DNA of 64,000 nt. Source: Ralstonia sp. UBA689 (GTDB lineage Bacteria > Pseudomonadota > Gammaproteobacteria > Burkholderiales > Burkholderiaceae). The translations under genes and the position numbers were made by a program. The DNA lies in contig NZ_DBMV01000021.1 in the NCBI RefSeq assembly GCF_002298975.1, positions 62,001 through 126,000 of the forward strand. Direction: 5' to 3'. The notes beneath the pieces were generated by a model that saw nothing but the letters and a program-made list of their open reading frames with translations, ran no database searches and had not been told where the DNA came from. Numbering within the stretch: position 1 is the stretch's first letter; every line of letters begins with the position of its first letter. This document shows positions 26,485 through 36,066 of the stretch, piece after piece.

Positions 26485-27072
26485 ATGTTGATCAAGGAGT
26501 TGGGTGTGCAAGGGCAGTCTCCGTGGCTATGCGCCATGCTGTGTGCGGCAGTGTTGATTTCGGCACCCGCCCATGCAAGAACAAACAAGGGCGGTGTGGG
26601 CGACGCGAGCGGCGCGTATGCGGCAATTGCACCGATCGAGCGGGCGAGGCCCAATCCCAGACTCACCCCCGGTGCCGTTGATCCACGCGTGACCCAGGCC
26701 AACATCCGCGAGACCATCTGCATGCGCGGCTACACCAAGACCGTGCGGCCACCGCAGCAATTCACGCGCGAGCTCAAGGGGCGACAGATCCGGCAGTACG
26801 GCTACGAGGACAAGCGGCTGCGGGACTATGAAGAAGACCACCTCGTGGCGCTGGAGATTGGCGGCGCACCAAACAGTGCCAAGAATCTCTGGCCACAGCC
26901 GCATCACGTGATTGGAAACTGGGGCAGTGTTGCCAAGGACCGGCTGGAGAACCGGCTACACACGCTGGTGTGCCACCGCAAGCTTCCTCTGGCACAAGCT
27001 CAATGGGCGATGGCGCATGATTGGATCGCCGCCTATAAGCGCTATATCGGCCCCAAGGCGCCTTATCGCTAG
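26485..27072 (+). CDS. Exported protein with HNH-like motif
   Basis: The 195-residue protein has a signal peptide (LCAMLCAAVLISAPAHA) and a C-terminal DHLVALEIGGAPNSAKNLWPQ motif followed by a His, similar to HNH-type nuclease sites (D-H, N, H). Similar exported proteins are common in Burkholderiaceae, but their role is not known to me; extracellular DNA uptake or degradation is one guess. The start at 26485 was chosen because the signal peptide follows. It is 32 bases upstream of the GIY-YIG gene. Confidence 0.55.
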   Translation: MLIKELGVQGQSPWLCAMLCAAVLISAPAHARTNKGGVGDASGAYAAIAPIERARPNPRLTPGAVDPRVTQANIRETICMRGYTKTVRPPQQFTRELKGRQIRQYGYEDKRLRDYEEDHLVALEIGGAPNSAKNLWPQPHHVIGNWGSVAKDRLENRLHTLVCHRKLPLAQAQWAMAHDWIAAYKRYIGPKAPYR

Positions 27073-27104
27073 GCGTCGTTGCCCGGTCGACATACCGCAC
27101 GTGC

Positions 27105-27791
27105 ATGACCTCCCCAGTTGCCGTGCATGTTATCAACGAACGAGAGATTGAAGTGCCGCAAATCATCTATGTGCTGACGAACGAAGCCATGCCTGGGCTG
27201 GTCAAGATTGGTATGACCACTGACAGTGTGGAGGCGCGAATCTCCCAGTTGAGCGCGCATTCAGGAGTTCCGCTGCCCTTCGAGTGTTATTTCGCGGCGG
27301 AAGTACCGGACTGCGTGAAGATCGAGAAGATCCTCCATCAGCTCTTTGGCGACGTGCGATTGAACCCAAAACGCGAATTCTTCAAGTTGGACCCGGAGAA
27401 GGCCGTGCTCGCAATTAGCATTGGAGACTTCAAGGAGATCACGCCAGGGCTGGCCGAAATCGACAAGGAGGAGCGGGATGCGTTGGAGAAGATCAAGGCC
27501 CGCCGTCCGAAGCTCAACTTGGCAGCCATTGGGATCAAAACGGGCGACGTCCTAACGTTCTCGCGCGATGAGTCGGTGACGGGCGTCGTAGCGGATGGGG
27601 GCCGGCTTGAATTTCAGGGGGAGGTTATGAGCCTTTCTGCGGCGGCGTTGAAAGCGCTGCACCGCATGGGCTACAAGACACCCGCCGCGAGCGGGCCGGG
27701 ATACTGGATGTTCGAGGGCGAACTGCTCGGCGAGCGCCGTCACCGGCTCGAAGAACAGCAATACGGCGAAGCCGACGGCGTGGGCAACTAG
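27105..27791 (+). CDS. GIY-YIG nuclease-family protein (T5orf172/MUG113 type)
   Basis: Residues about 17-100 fit the T5orf172-type GIY-YIG fold: IYVLTNEAMPGLVKIGMTTD, then VEARISQL, then EKILHQLFGDVRL. The GIY and YIG strands appear as IIYVL and VKIGMT, as usual for this branch, and a catalytic Arg (E-A-R-I) and Glu (KIEK) are present. The remaining 120 residues contain a short beta domain of unknown role. It converges on the restriction gene res, with about 105 bases between the two gene ends. Confidence 0.75.
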   Translation: MTSPVAVHVINEREIEVPQIIYVLTNEAMPGLVKIGMTTDSVEARISQLSAHSGVPLPFECYFAAEVPDCVKIEKILHQLFGDVRLNPKREFFKLDPEKAVLAISIGDFKEITPGLAEIDKEERDALEKIKARRPKLNLAAIGIKTGDVLTFSRDESVTGVVADGGRLEFQGEVMSLSAAALKALHRMGYKTPAASGPGYWMFEGELLGERRHRLEEQQYGEADGVGN

Positions 27792-27896
27792 CCGCCCGAC
27801 AGATACTACAGCGACAAACCACGCTCTATTGAGCAGCGCGTTGGCAATGCGGGGGATTGGCCAACAAAAGGAACATCGGCCAATCCCTCGTGCGTC

Positions 27897-30578
27897 TTAT
27901 CCGGCCAGCTTGTCGTCGATTTGCTGGAAGACACTTCGGCCGCATTCATCTTCGGCCACGGCGAACAGGAACAGGCAACGCCCGTTGCTCGATTTCTCCC
28001 ACTGCTCGCCCACGAGCTTCTTTTCCCGCGAATCGTCGTTGGTCTTGTACGGCTCACCCTTGTATTCGACGACGAGCAGACGGCCATCGGTCAGTTCGGC
28101 AACAAAGTCCGGATAGAAATAGTCTGTCGAGGTCGGCAGCCAGAACGAGAATTTTTCTTCTCGCTCAATGTTGCGTACCCAAAGCTTGACGCGCGGATGC
28201 GCAGCAATTGCTTGTGCACACATAAACTCTTCGGAACGCTTACCTGTACTTGTGTTTTCTCGCAGGTCGTGAATCTGGTCGTAGAAATGCTTGCGGAACT
28301 CATAGCTGCCGCGATATGTGTTTCGCGCTGGATAGCGACCGGGTTCGAACTGGAAGCTGTGGTGGGCAAGGCGCTCAGCAGAAGGTACGGTCATGTCGAA
28401 CAAGCGTCCCTGGAAGCCTTTTTGCATGGCCGCTTTGCGGAGTCGTCCGACCTCCTTGTCGATGGCCTGTGCGACCTGAAAGCGCGCACGAACGAGCGCG
28501 GTGAGCGGTATCAACCGGTCGTGAATCAGGTGGGACACCATCTTCGTCAGATAGGCTTGCATCTGCAATTGGCCGATGTCGGGCTGGCGTACTTCTCGAT
28601 CCAGCCAGCGCACGAGATCACCCTCACTCGCGTGGCTCGCAACGTCATTAAGGTGCAACTGCGTCGCGTCGATATGGCGATACTTAATTTGCTGCTCGTT
28701 GACGTCGATTTCGAACGAGTTGACGGTCTCTCGGAAGGCAAAGCCTGCGAGTTGCACCGGCGAATCCAGCAGACTCCAGTCTCCTAGGTGAGACAGAGTT
28801 TCGCGTTCCACCACTTCGAGGTAGCCGTCGAGCTCCAGGCAGAGTTGTGGGATGGGCGCAAAGCTCAAGCCCAACTGTGCGGGCGCGCGTAGCGCGCGCT
28901 GCGTGGCGCGGTGCTCGTCGAACTGCTCTTGCACAGCTGCGCGCGCTTTTGGCGACAGTGTCCCCGTGACGAAGGCCTCCACCTGCTTGAGGGTCTCCGA
29001 GTCGATATCGCCCTTGAGCAGTAGCGTTGCGCCTTGCGACGTGGGGCGAATCTCCACGGCGGCGCGGATGTCTTCCGGCCAGTGCTGCGTATCAGGGGCT
29101 TGTGGGACTTCAATATGGCAATCGGGGATGGGCGGCAGCGCTTGCTTGTCGCCTTCGCCTCCGCTCAGCGGCAGTGATTGCTGGGGAAGCACCAATGCAG
29201 CGGTCTCAAGTCGATTGAAACCCATGTTCTGCACCATACGGTCCTTCAGGCTCGATGCTGCCTGCGCGAAATTTTCCGCGACGATATGAGCATACGCTTT
29301 ATTCAGCTCCGGCTGCTGCCGGGCTTTGGCATACGGCATCCGCAGCACACGTCCGAGCAGTTGCTCGACATCCTTCGCAGAGTTGACCGATTGCAATGAC
29401 GCGAGCACGTAGGCGAACGGGCAATCCCATCCCTCCTTGAGCGCTTCGATCGTGATGACATACCGGATGGGCGATGCACGATCCAGCAGGTCAACGCCAT
29501 CCAGGTCCTTCTGTGAGCCAGTCGCCACCGCGATTTGTGCCTCGGGGATGTTCTCCTGCTCGATCATGTGCTGACGCACGACCTCAACCGTTGCCTCGTT
29601 GCCCTTCGGGGCGGCCTGCACGAGAACGATGGGGCGCACGTAGTCCGATTCCTTTTGCGCGATCGTCTCCAGTTTGTCTCGCGTCAGGATGGCATCGCGA
29701 AGACACGCTTGCCAGCCGTCGGGATGCTCCGCCAGAACGATCGGCAGCTTGATCATGTCTTCGGCTTTAAGCTCCTGGGCGGAGACGTGATACAGCACGT
29801 TGTTGCCGGCGACTGGCGTCGCTGTCATTTCGACGATGCAACTTGGGTTGACCCGGCTGAGCGTCTTGAAAAAGCGATCTGTTCGATTGTTGTGTGCTTC
29901 GTCAACGATGACGATGGGTCGATGCAGGTGTAACCAGTTGGCAACCGAATATTTGATGCGACCGATGTCGGCAGCGGTCAGATAGGGTTGGGTCCGAATG
30001 TCCGCTTCGGTCACACGTTCGAGCGTAACGGCAATCTGGGGAGGCAAGGATTGGAAGTGCGGCTGCAGTTCCTCGAAGAAGGAATAGACGTTGCGCTTGG
30101 CAGTGTCCGTGACGTTGAAAGACTGAATCGTCGATACTACGATGATGCACTTCTTGCCAATGTCTTGTAGACCGACGGTTTGCAGACTCTCCAGATCGCA
30201 AATCTGCACGTTGTCATCGAAGTACTCGGCCAGGGCTTTCCGATAGGGGTGACGCGCATCCGACAGTGCGTCTAGCGTCTGGGTGCGGATGGTGTCCGAT
30301 GGCGTGAGCCAAAGCGCAATCGGCGCATCACTATCCAGCACAACTTTACCGGCAAGGCCGACCGTATGAGCGGCGAGGAGCGTCTTGCCGCCACCCGTTG
30401 GGATACGCACACAGACAGTGGGCACCTCACCGAACAGCGCTTGATACGGTTCATCCTCGCGTTCTTGTTCAGCTAAGGCGGCGCGAAAGGCGTCTTGGGG
30501 TGATGTGCTGCGGGTGCTCTGCAAGAAGCGGGTGAGGGCGGCGAGCGCGTTTTTCTGGTAAGTCTTGAGCTTCAGCAT
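27897..30578 (-). CDS. res: Type III restriction enzyme, helicase/nuclease subunit
   Basis: This is the 893-residue Res subunit of a type III restriction system. The SF2 translocase motifs are IPTGGGKTLLAA, DEAHNN and TATPVAGNNV, with a later GRVLRMPYA for motif VI. Near the C-terminus a PD-ExK nuclease site is visible: YPDFVAELTDGRLLVVEYKG. With the Mod protein it should cut DNA that lacks the Mod methyl mark. It begins four bases behind mod, so the two are one operon. Confidence 0.92.
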   Translation of the reverse strand: MLKLKTYQKNALAALTRFLQSTRSTSPQDAFRAALAEQEREDEPYQALFGEVPTVCVRIPTGGGKTLLAAHTVGLAGKVVLDSDAPIALWLTPSDTIRTQTLDALSDARHPYRKALAEYFDDNVQICDLESLQTVGLQDIGKKCIIVVSTIQSFNVTDTAKRNVYSFFEELQPHFQSLPPQIAVTLERVTEADIRTQPYLTAADIGRIKYSVANWLHLHRPIVIVDEAHNNRTDRFFKTLSRVNPSCIVEMTATPVAGNNVLYHVSAQELKAEDMIKLPIVLAEHPDGWQACLRDAILTRDKLETIAQKESDYVRPIVLVQAAPKGNEATVEVVRQHMIEQENIPEAQIAVATGSQKDLDGVDLLDRASPIRYVITIEALKEGWDCPFAYVLASLQSVNSAKDVEQLLGRVLRMPYAKARQQPELNKAYAHIVAENFAQAASSLKDRMVQNMGFNRLETAALVLPQQSLPLSGGEGDKQALPPIPDCHIEVPQAPDTQHWPEDIRAAVEIRPTSQGATLLLKGDIDSETLKQVEAFVTGTLSPKARAAVQEQFDEHRATQRALRAPAQLGLSFAPIPQLCLELDGYLEVVERETLSHLGDWSLLDSPVQLAGFAFRETVNSFEIDVNEQQIKYRHIDATQLHLNDVASHASEGDLVRWLDREVRQPDIGQLQMQAYLTKMVSHLIHDRLIPLTALVRARFQVAQAIDKEVGRLRKAAMQKGFQGRLFDMTVPSAERLAHHSFQFEPGRYPARNTYRGSYEFRKHFYDQIHDLRENTSTGKRSEEFMCAQAIAAHPRVKLWVRNIEREEKFSFWLPTSTDYFYPDFVAELTDGRLLVVEYKGEPYKTNDDSREKKLVGEQWEKSSNGRCLFLFAVAEDECGRSVFQQIDDKLAG

Positions 30579-30582
30579 GGTC

Positions 30583-32091
30583 TCAGCGCATCGTCACGTC
30601 GTAGGGAATCTGTTTGAACTGGATGTTGTCAGCGGCAAGCCGAGCTGCCCCAAGCCGAGACGTTTCTCCGTACACCACCTTGGGACCGTCGTGAGGATGC
30701 AACTTCTTGAGCTCGTCCAACACAGCGTGCGTGAGGGCATTCCCTCCGGCGGGTTGTCTATCTCCAAGGATGTCCTTGTAGAGCAAGTAGTACGCCGTCC
30801 CGTTATGGATGCCGAGTAGCGGGGAGTCGAATGCCTGTTGTCCCGTCTGACCGGTTTCGGCGTGCCAGACGAACGCTGCAAGCGTTGCGAAATCGACAGC
30901 CGCATTGATACGGCCGTCGGCATCGAAGGCTGGTTCGCCGAGCGTGCAGAAGCGGAAACCGCCGCCGCCTTTCCATTCTTCGGACTTGCTGATGCCGCCT
31001 TGTTCCCCACCAATAACTTTCTGCAGGCGCGGAATGCAGTGCGTGCGCGCATGGTCGCCCATTTCGATGCCGATATAGCGGCGGTCCATCTTGTGTGCCA
31101 CAGCTGCAGTGGTTCCGGAGCCGAGGAACGAATCCAGAACCAAATCACCTGGCGAAGTTGCTATCTGCAGCACCCGTTGAATCAGTCGCTCAGGCTTCGG
31201 TGTGCCAAATGATGCTTCCTCAGGATACAAGGCTCGCATCTCATTCTTTGAGGTTCGATTGCTACCAGCATCATCCTTGCGCCAAAGCGTCCGTGGAACC
31301 AAGTCCGCAACTTCTGCCAGAAAGCGCTTGATACTTGGACGGGCGTCTCCCGTAGGGCCCCACCACACTCGACCGTCCTGGTTCAATTCCATGAGCTTCT
31401 CCTCTGATACGCGCCAGTAGCGTCCAGGAGGAGCCGAGAAAACTCGGCCAGTAGGTCCTGTAATCGAGAACAATCCCTTTGAGTAGGGCTTGTTGGCGTA
31501 GGGGTCGCCGGGAATCCAAGGCCCACGCTCGTCATCGTCGGGGTTAGAGTAGATCGAATTAGCCTCTTCCGTTCTTTGTAATCTGCGGGGCTGCCAGTCC
31601 GGTGTTTTCGAGAAGACAAGGATGTGGTCGTGATCGGTTGAGAATTGCCGTGCCGAATTTCGGGGTGAGTCTGCTTTTTCCCAGATCAGGTTTGCGACGA
31701 AGCACCTACGACCGAAGACCTCGTCAAGCAGCACCTTGAGGTAATGTGCTTCGTTATCATCCACCGCCACCCAGATACTTCCATTCTCCGCGAGCAAATC
31801 ACGCAGTAACACAAGTCGTGGGAGCATCATCGACAGCCATTGGCTGTGTTCGAGCTTGTCGTCGTAATGCTCGAAGGCGCTCTGCGTGTTATAGGGCGGG
31901 TCGATGAAGATGCACTTCACCTGGCCTGCATAGAGGGGGATGAGAGCTTTCAACGCAAGGAGGTTGTCTCCCTGAATCAGCAGATTGTCTTGGCCGTCCC
32001 CGTAGATGGCTTCTTGCTTCAACAAGTGGTAGGGCACGTCTCGGGACGCGTCCTTGGCTTGGTTCTTGTTGATCCAGTCGAGAAATGGCAT
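30583..32091 (-). CDS. mod: Type III DNA adenine-N6 methyltransferase
   Basis: This 502-residue class beta N6-adenine methyltransferase has the catalytic motif DPPY at 64-67 before the S-adenosylmethionine motif DSFLGSGTTAAV. It should methylate one strand of an asymmetric site and give specificity to the Res subunit. The variable middle segment (about 100-280) would be the target recognition part. No simple-sequence repeat that could cause phase variation is seen near the start. It is transcribed first in the mod-res operon. Confidence 0.93.
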   Translation of the reverse strand: MPFLDWINKNQAKDASRDVPYHLLKQEAIYGDGQDNLLIQGDNLLALKALIPLYAGQVKCIFIDPPYNTQSAFEHYDDKLEHSQWLSMMLPRLVLLRDLLAENGSIWVAVDDNEAHYLKVLLDEVFGRRCFVANLIWEKADSPRNSARQFSTDHDHILVFSKTPDWQPRRLQRTEEANSIYSNPDDDERGPWIPGDPYANKPYSKGLFSITGPTGRVFSAPPGRYWRVSEEKLMELNQDGRVWWGPTGDARPSIKRFLAEVADLVPRTLWRKDDAGSNRTSKNEMRALYPEEASFGTPKPERLIQRVLQIATSPGDLVLDSFLGSGTTAAVAHKMDRRYIGIEMGDHARTHCIPRLQKVIGGEQGGISKSEEWKGGGGFRFCTLGEPAFDADGRINAAVDFATLAAFVWHAETGQTGQQAFDSPLLGIHNGTAYYLLYKDILGDRQPAGGNALTHAVLDELKKLHPHDGPKVVYGETSRLGAARLAADNIQFKQIPYDVTMR

Positions 32092-32340
32092 GGTCGGTGT
32101 CGCTCAGGTGCGGGGTACAACTGCAAAGCAGCAGCCTTGCATTTTACCCTGCCGGGTATACTCGGGACGCACTCGGGCACTGGGTCTGTAGGGCAGGCAT
32201 CTTCACTGCAAGCCGCTATTGGGGCCAGTTTCGAGTATCCCGGACGCCGATGGCGGCTCGGTCCTGACATTGGCGCCGACTGACGCAGGGCAGGAGCACC
32301 CGTGTGGCCGGTAGGTGTCACAAACTGAGTAGGGGAAGGA

Positions 32341-32715
32341 ATGGCAACGGCGCGTGCTGGGACGCGAGAAGAAGCGCTGCGGTTGCTGCATACAAACGGG
32401 ATCGCAGTCGTCGAGTTGGACTACGAAACCGGCTGGCAGGATGCTGTCGAGCTGGGCCGCATGGGCCAGAAGACGGGGGTTCGCGTGGAGTTTCGCGGCC
32501 ATGAAGACATCGCTGTCGGATCGCTAGCCGCGTTGGTTGCAGGTCTCTCACGTCCCAAGCAGACCTTCCGCCAGCGGAATCTGTACTGCCAATTCGATCT
32601 GGATGCGTTGCCAGCAGGTGAGTTGGTGAAGCTGGAGACCAAGGCGACTGCACTGGGGGACTACATCCTTGCGGGCCACCTGCTGCGCGATGTGAATGGT
32701 CGTTGGGGGGAGTAG
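32341..32715 (+). CDS. Small conserved protein, full-length paralog of 25987-26268
   Basis: This protein of 124 residues starts MATARAGTREEALRLLH and continues into ELGRMGQK and FRQRNLYCQFDLDALPAGEL. It is clearly homologous to the shorter copy at 25987 but well diverged at DNA level (roughly three quarters identical by eye). No family is recognised; there is no signal peptide or membrane segment. It is transcribed divergently from mod, and a plus-strand terminator follows it at 32781. Confidence 0.65.
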   Translation: MATARAGTREEALRLLHTNGIAVVELDYETGWQDAVELGRMGQKTGVRVEFRGHEDIAVGSLAALVAGLSRPKQTFRQRNLYCQFDLDALPAGELVKLETKATALGDYILAGHLLRDVNGRWGE

Positions 32716-32744
32716 TTCTCACCCAATTTTTCCATCCGCGCTGC

Positions 32745-32776
32745 AAAAAAAAAGAGTTCCATGCGCTCTGGAACCT
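32745..32776 (-). terminator. Rho-independent terminator, minus strand
   Basis: GTTCCA (32756-32761) pairs with TGGAAC (32769-32774). On the minus strand the stem is followed by nine U (A-run 32745-32753). It serves the lipoprotein gene that ends at 32828. Confidence 0.75.
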
Positions 32777-32780
32777 CTCG

Positions 32781-32806
32781 CGCTGGCACGAAGCCAGCGT
32801 TTTTTT
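32781..32806 (+). terminator. Rho-independent terminator, plus strand
   Basis: CGCTGGC (32781-32787) pairs with GCCAGCG (32793-32799), followed by seven T. It serves the plus-strand gene that ends at 32715 and lies beside the minus-strand terminator. Confidence 0.8.
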
Positions 32807-32827
32807 CAACTCGCGGAATGACGGTGA

Positions 32828-33484
32828 TCAGCGATCCTCCTGCCATCCGTTATCGGTCTTCACCATCGCGATCTTGCCGGTAAAGCTCTTCTCGATCGAG
32901 TCGGCGTATTGTTCGACAGGCTCGTCGCCGTTAAAGAAGTTGTCGAGCAGCGGTGCACCGACGTTCGGGCAGGCCTTGCGCATGTTCCGCTCCATTGCCG
33001 CCTTCGCAGTCCGAGGCGCATTGTTGACCAGTTGATCGCCGCCAAGCAGCAATGGCATGACCTGCTGGTACTTGGCCCACCCATCCGGGTGCTGCACTTC
33101 GTAGGCAGCCGAGTCAGTGCCGGGGTTCGCGCTTCTCCAGGCCTGTTCGTCAGCCTTCCACGCGTTTTCGACTTCATGGGCATGCGCGAGTTGGCTTTTG
33201 ACGTTTTCGACTTCCTGGGCGTATTTCTCGCCTGCGTATGCCTTGATGTCTGATGTTGGACTCATGGCGATGGAATACTTCACATCGACCAGGTATCTGT
33301 TCTCGCCTTGCGCTGTTCCGTTGACCTTCTCGAAATGACTGATTGAGAGATTCTCGCAGCCAGCGAGCGACGCCTTGATCACGGCTTTTGCTTCAGCTTC
33401 GGATGGCCCTTTCGAGCATGCAGCAGTCGCCATCGTCGCGACGAGCAGGAGAGTGATGGCGGGAAGACGGTTGTATTTGTTCAT
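32828..33484 (-). CDS. Lipoprotein of unknown function
   Basis: This 218-residue protein has a type II signal peptide ending in MATAAC, a lipobox-like cleavage before Cys, so it should be lipid-anchored. The mature part is soluble with no domain I recognise; EVENVKSQLAHAHEVENAW suggests a helical segment. I chose the ATG at 33484 because the signal peptide begins there. It has its own terminator downstream. Confidence 0.7.
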   Translation of the reverse strand: MNKYNRLPAITLLLVATMATAACSKGPSEAEAKAVIKASLAGCENLSISHFEKVNGTAQGENRYLVDVKYSIAMSPTSDIKAYAGEKYAQEVENVKSQLAHAHEVENAWKADEQAWRSANPGTDSAAYEVQHPDGWAKYQQVMPLLLGGDQLVNNAPRTAKAAMERNMRKACPNVGAPLLDNFFNGDEPVEQYADSIEKSFTGKIAMVKTDNGWQEDR

Positions 33485-33698
33485 GATGGTTCTATCGAGA
33501 GGAAGCATTAATTGCACCGATGAAGGATGCGAGGAAGCGTTCGTCGGTGGCGATGGCCTCGGGGCGTAGCGAACGCTGGTTTGGTCGAGCGCCGTAGCAC
33601 GTGGTGTGCAGGCTTGGCGAGCCACAGTAGGGCGGAGAGACTGAATGCCGGTCAGTGCATCGTCTGCGCCGACCGGCCTTGCTTCAAGAGAGATGTAC

Positions 33699-35519
33699 TT
33701 ACGGGTTCAGCGTGATACCGATGGCTTTGGCCGCTGCATGCATCGAAGCCGCGACCAGATCAGATTGCGCTGCTGTCAGCAGCTCGTAGGTCTGGGGTAC
33801 AGAGGCAGGGAACAGGTAGCCCATGGCCGCTTTGCCAGCGATCAGTGCAACGACCAGATTACCGCCGCTGGCGATGGCGCTCTTGACAGCCGGGTTGATG
33901 TCCAGAGCTGTGGCCGCGAGCGGCAGGCTGATGACCATCAGGTTGTTGTTACGCGGATAGAGGCTCCACGTCCCTTGAACCGGCAGCGACACCTTGCTGT
34001 AGTCGCAGCCCGACTTACCCGAAGCAGCCAGTTGCACCACACCACCTGCCTGGATGTTCAGCACGATGCAGGAGCCCGCCTTGACGTTGTACGACACGTC
34101 TGCGGATTTACCGACAACTTGCGAAACATAGGTCAGCGACACCATCACCGACGGGTCACCCAGGGTCAACACACCGGTGGACGGTGCATTGTCCGGCGTG
34201 ACATAGATGCCGGTGTTCCAGGCGTCAGCACCGCTCACCCACTCCGGTCCCCAACCACTCGTGGTAATGATGGCCTGGTCGTTGGCATGCTGGAGGGTAG
34301 CGACAACAGCCGTCGAACCCGAATCGAACACGCCACCCATGGCCTGACGGATGGCGTTGGTCGGCGGCACGATCAGGCTGGTCGACACCGGCTGATTGCT
34401 CACGTCCACCTGCGACAGCGAGATCGTCACGGCATCATTGGTCAGGAGGTCGGTGGCGCTGATCTTGCCGCTGGTCGAACTCACGGCGTAACCCGGATGC
34501 ATCTGGTCACTGGACAGGAATGCCGACAACGATCCATCGGCCCTCATGACGTAGCCACCGGAGAGCGGCATCACGTACGACAGCGGATTGCTCAAGCCAG
34601 CCCCAGTGATGTACGAGTCAAACATGCCGACTTGCGGCGCGTTGACCCAGCCGCCTTGGTGCAATTGCTGCGGCACCGTAAGCGAACCGCCGCTCAGGGT
34701 GTACGCATCCCGCACCGGCACACCAACTGCGTCTTGCAGGCCATAGTGCGAGAACGGCGTGTCGCCACTGCTGAGATAGCCTTCCATCGCATAGAGCGGT
34801 TGGGCCAGTGCCGTGGCAGGATCAACGGGTGTGCCGTTGGCTGCTGCTTGCTGTGCCACCGACGAAGCCGTCACTGCCGCCGGAGAACCGGCAGCCACCA
34901 CGGCGTTCAGCACGTTGGCCGCAGCCGTGGTGGTGGTGCCCCCATAGGCCTGCAGCACGCCGACCGTCTGGGAAGCGAGCGTTGCCACCGGAGCATTGCC
35001 AGCAGCGATGTAGTCGCCGTTGACATCAGCACCGCTGGCCAGCGCCTGCACCGTCGCCGTGGCATCCGCCTGCGATTTCCCAGCCGCCATCTGCGCGACC
35101 ACCATCGACGTGAGCGGGGTGATGTTCTGGTTGGCACCCGCCACGATCGCCGACAGCAGGAAGCCCTGTTGGAAGGTCGTGTTCGTCGTGGTATCAACGT
35201 TGTCGGCTTGCACGACAGCGAGCAGGTGCTTGCCGGTCATGTCGCCCGACACGTTCAGCGTGTAGTTGCCGTTGATGTCGGTCACCGCCTCCGGTAGCGT
35301 TGGATCGCAGGCGCCGTGACCGTTGTCGAAGCAAACCATCGCCCCGCTTAGGTAGCCATCAATGGCCTTGCCAGTCAGTTGCTGGGTTGTGGCTGCAGGC
35401 GGGGTTGAGCTTGAAGTGGTGGAACTGCCGTCACCGCCTCCCCCGCAGGCTGCCAGAACGGCAGCCATCATGGCGCTCAGTACGAGCTTGGGAATGCCCA
35501 GGTTTCGAGTGGTGTTCAA
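33699..35519 (-). CDS. Large exported lipoprotein with beta-rich repeats
   Basis: This 606-residue protein begins at TTG (35519) with a strong GGGGG-type ribosome site upstream. It has a lipoprotein signal ending VLAACGGGGD, then a Ser/Thr-rich linker. The N-terminal domain (GKAIDGYLSGAMVCFD, DINGNYTLNVSGD) resembles carboxypeptidase-regulatory or surface-protein modules, and the rest is Gly/Ala/Thr-rich without a known catalytic motif. It is likely a cell-surface lipoprotein. The open frame runs further upstream to 36068, but that part overlaps another gene and has no coding character. Confidence 0.65.
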   Translation of the reverse strand: MNTTRNLGIPKLVLSAMMAAVLAACGGGGDGSSTTSSSTPPAATTQQLTGKAIDGYLSGAMVCFDNGHGACDPTLPEAVTDINGNYTLNVSGDMTGKHLLAVVQADNVDTTTNTTFQQGFLLSAIVAGANQNITPLTSMVVAQMAAGKSQADATATVQALASGADVNGDYIAAGNAPVATLASQTVGVLQAYGGTTTTAAANVLNAVVAAGSPAAVTASSVAQQAAANGTPVDPATALAQPLYAMEGYLSSGDTPFSHYGLQDAVGVPVRDAYTLSGGSLTVPQQLHQGGWVNAPQVGMFDSYITGAGLSNPLSYVMPLSGGYVMRADGSLSAFLSSDQMHPGYAVSSTSGKISATDLLTNDAVTISLSQVDVSNQPVSTSLIVPPTNAIRQAMGGVFDSGSTAVVATLQHANDQAIITTSGWGPEWVSGADAWNTGIYVTPDNAPSTGVLTLGDPSVMVSLTYVSQVVGKSADVSYNVKAGSCIVLNIQAGGVVQLAASGKSGCDYSKVSLPVQGTWSLYPRNNNLMVISLPLAATALDINPAVKSAIASGGNLVVALIAGKAAMGYLFPASVPQTYELLTAAQSDLVAASMHAAAKAIGITLNP

Positions 35520-35620
35520 TTTGTAGACCCCCTGTTGTGTTGTGCGAAGCGAATGCCCGTCTCGACAAGAAACCGGATGGGCATTCCTGCGGATGTGTAT
35601 TGCGTGGCTTGGTTGGCCCT

Positions 35621-35998
35621 TTACATGGAGTGGTCGGCATCCTCCTCGGTCGTTGCGTGCATTGGGTCTGCGATCTCCGCGTCCAGCACTGCCAGGCATG
35701 CTCGGAAGATCGGCATGCCCAACACGCCGCTGCGCTCCAGCGCGATCAGCCGTTCGCGACGCACATGCGCGGGTTGGTTGGCACCTCCAACGAGTGCCCA
35801 GGCCGCCTCGATCAGCGCACGCCGTGCTGCCCGGCGCTGGAGCAGGTACGCCGCGCCTGCAACAGGCCCAATGCAGGCGGAGGCGAAGACCCAGCCCGCA
35901 GCGGGCAGACCGACGTGGTTCGCGCGCAGCCAGCGCATGTCGAGCACGATGGCGAGCGCCGTCGCGGCAGCACCGGACAGCCAAACGAGTTGAAACAT
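35621..35998 (-). CDS. Small membrane protein
   Basis: The 125-residue product has two hydrophobic helices, at about residues 6-24 and 34-52, and a charged C-terminal half rich in Arg, Ala and Glu. No family is recognised. It starts at ATG 35998, divergent from the XRE regulator at 36067; the shared 68-base gap holds two direct repeats that could be an operator, so it may be a target of that regulator. Confidence 0.6.
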   Translation of the reverse strand: MFQLVWLSGAAATALAIVLDMRWLRANHVGLPAAGWVFASACIGPVAGAAYLLQRRAARRALIEAAWALVGGANQPAHVRRERLIALERSGVLGMPIFRACLAVLDAEIADPMHATTEEDADHSM

Positions 35999-36011
35999 GT
36001 GAATCCCCCCT

Positions 36012-36046
36012 GAATATAGCGTATACGGATAGAGAATATCGCGTAT
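36012..36046. promoter_or_regulatory. Direct repeat pair, probable operator of the XRE regulator
   Basis: GAATATAGCGTAT (36012-36024) and GAATATCGCGTAT (36034-36046) differ at one base and are 22 bases apart, about two helical turns. They lie in the divergent promoter between the small membrane protein gene and the XRE gene. Confidence 0.55.
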
Positions 36047-36066
36047 GTGTATCTAGAATGTTTTGC

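Noticed and set aside
33645..35297. A 550-codon open frame on the plus strand
   Set aside because: It is antisense to the large lipoprotein gene, and its His/Arg composition is typical of a shadow.
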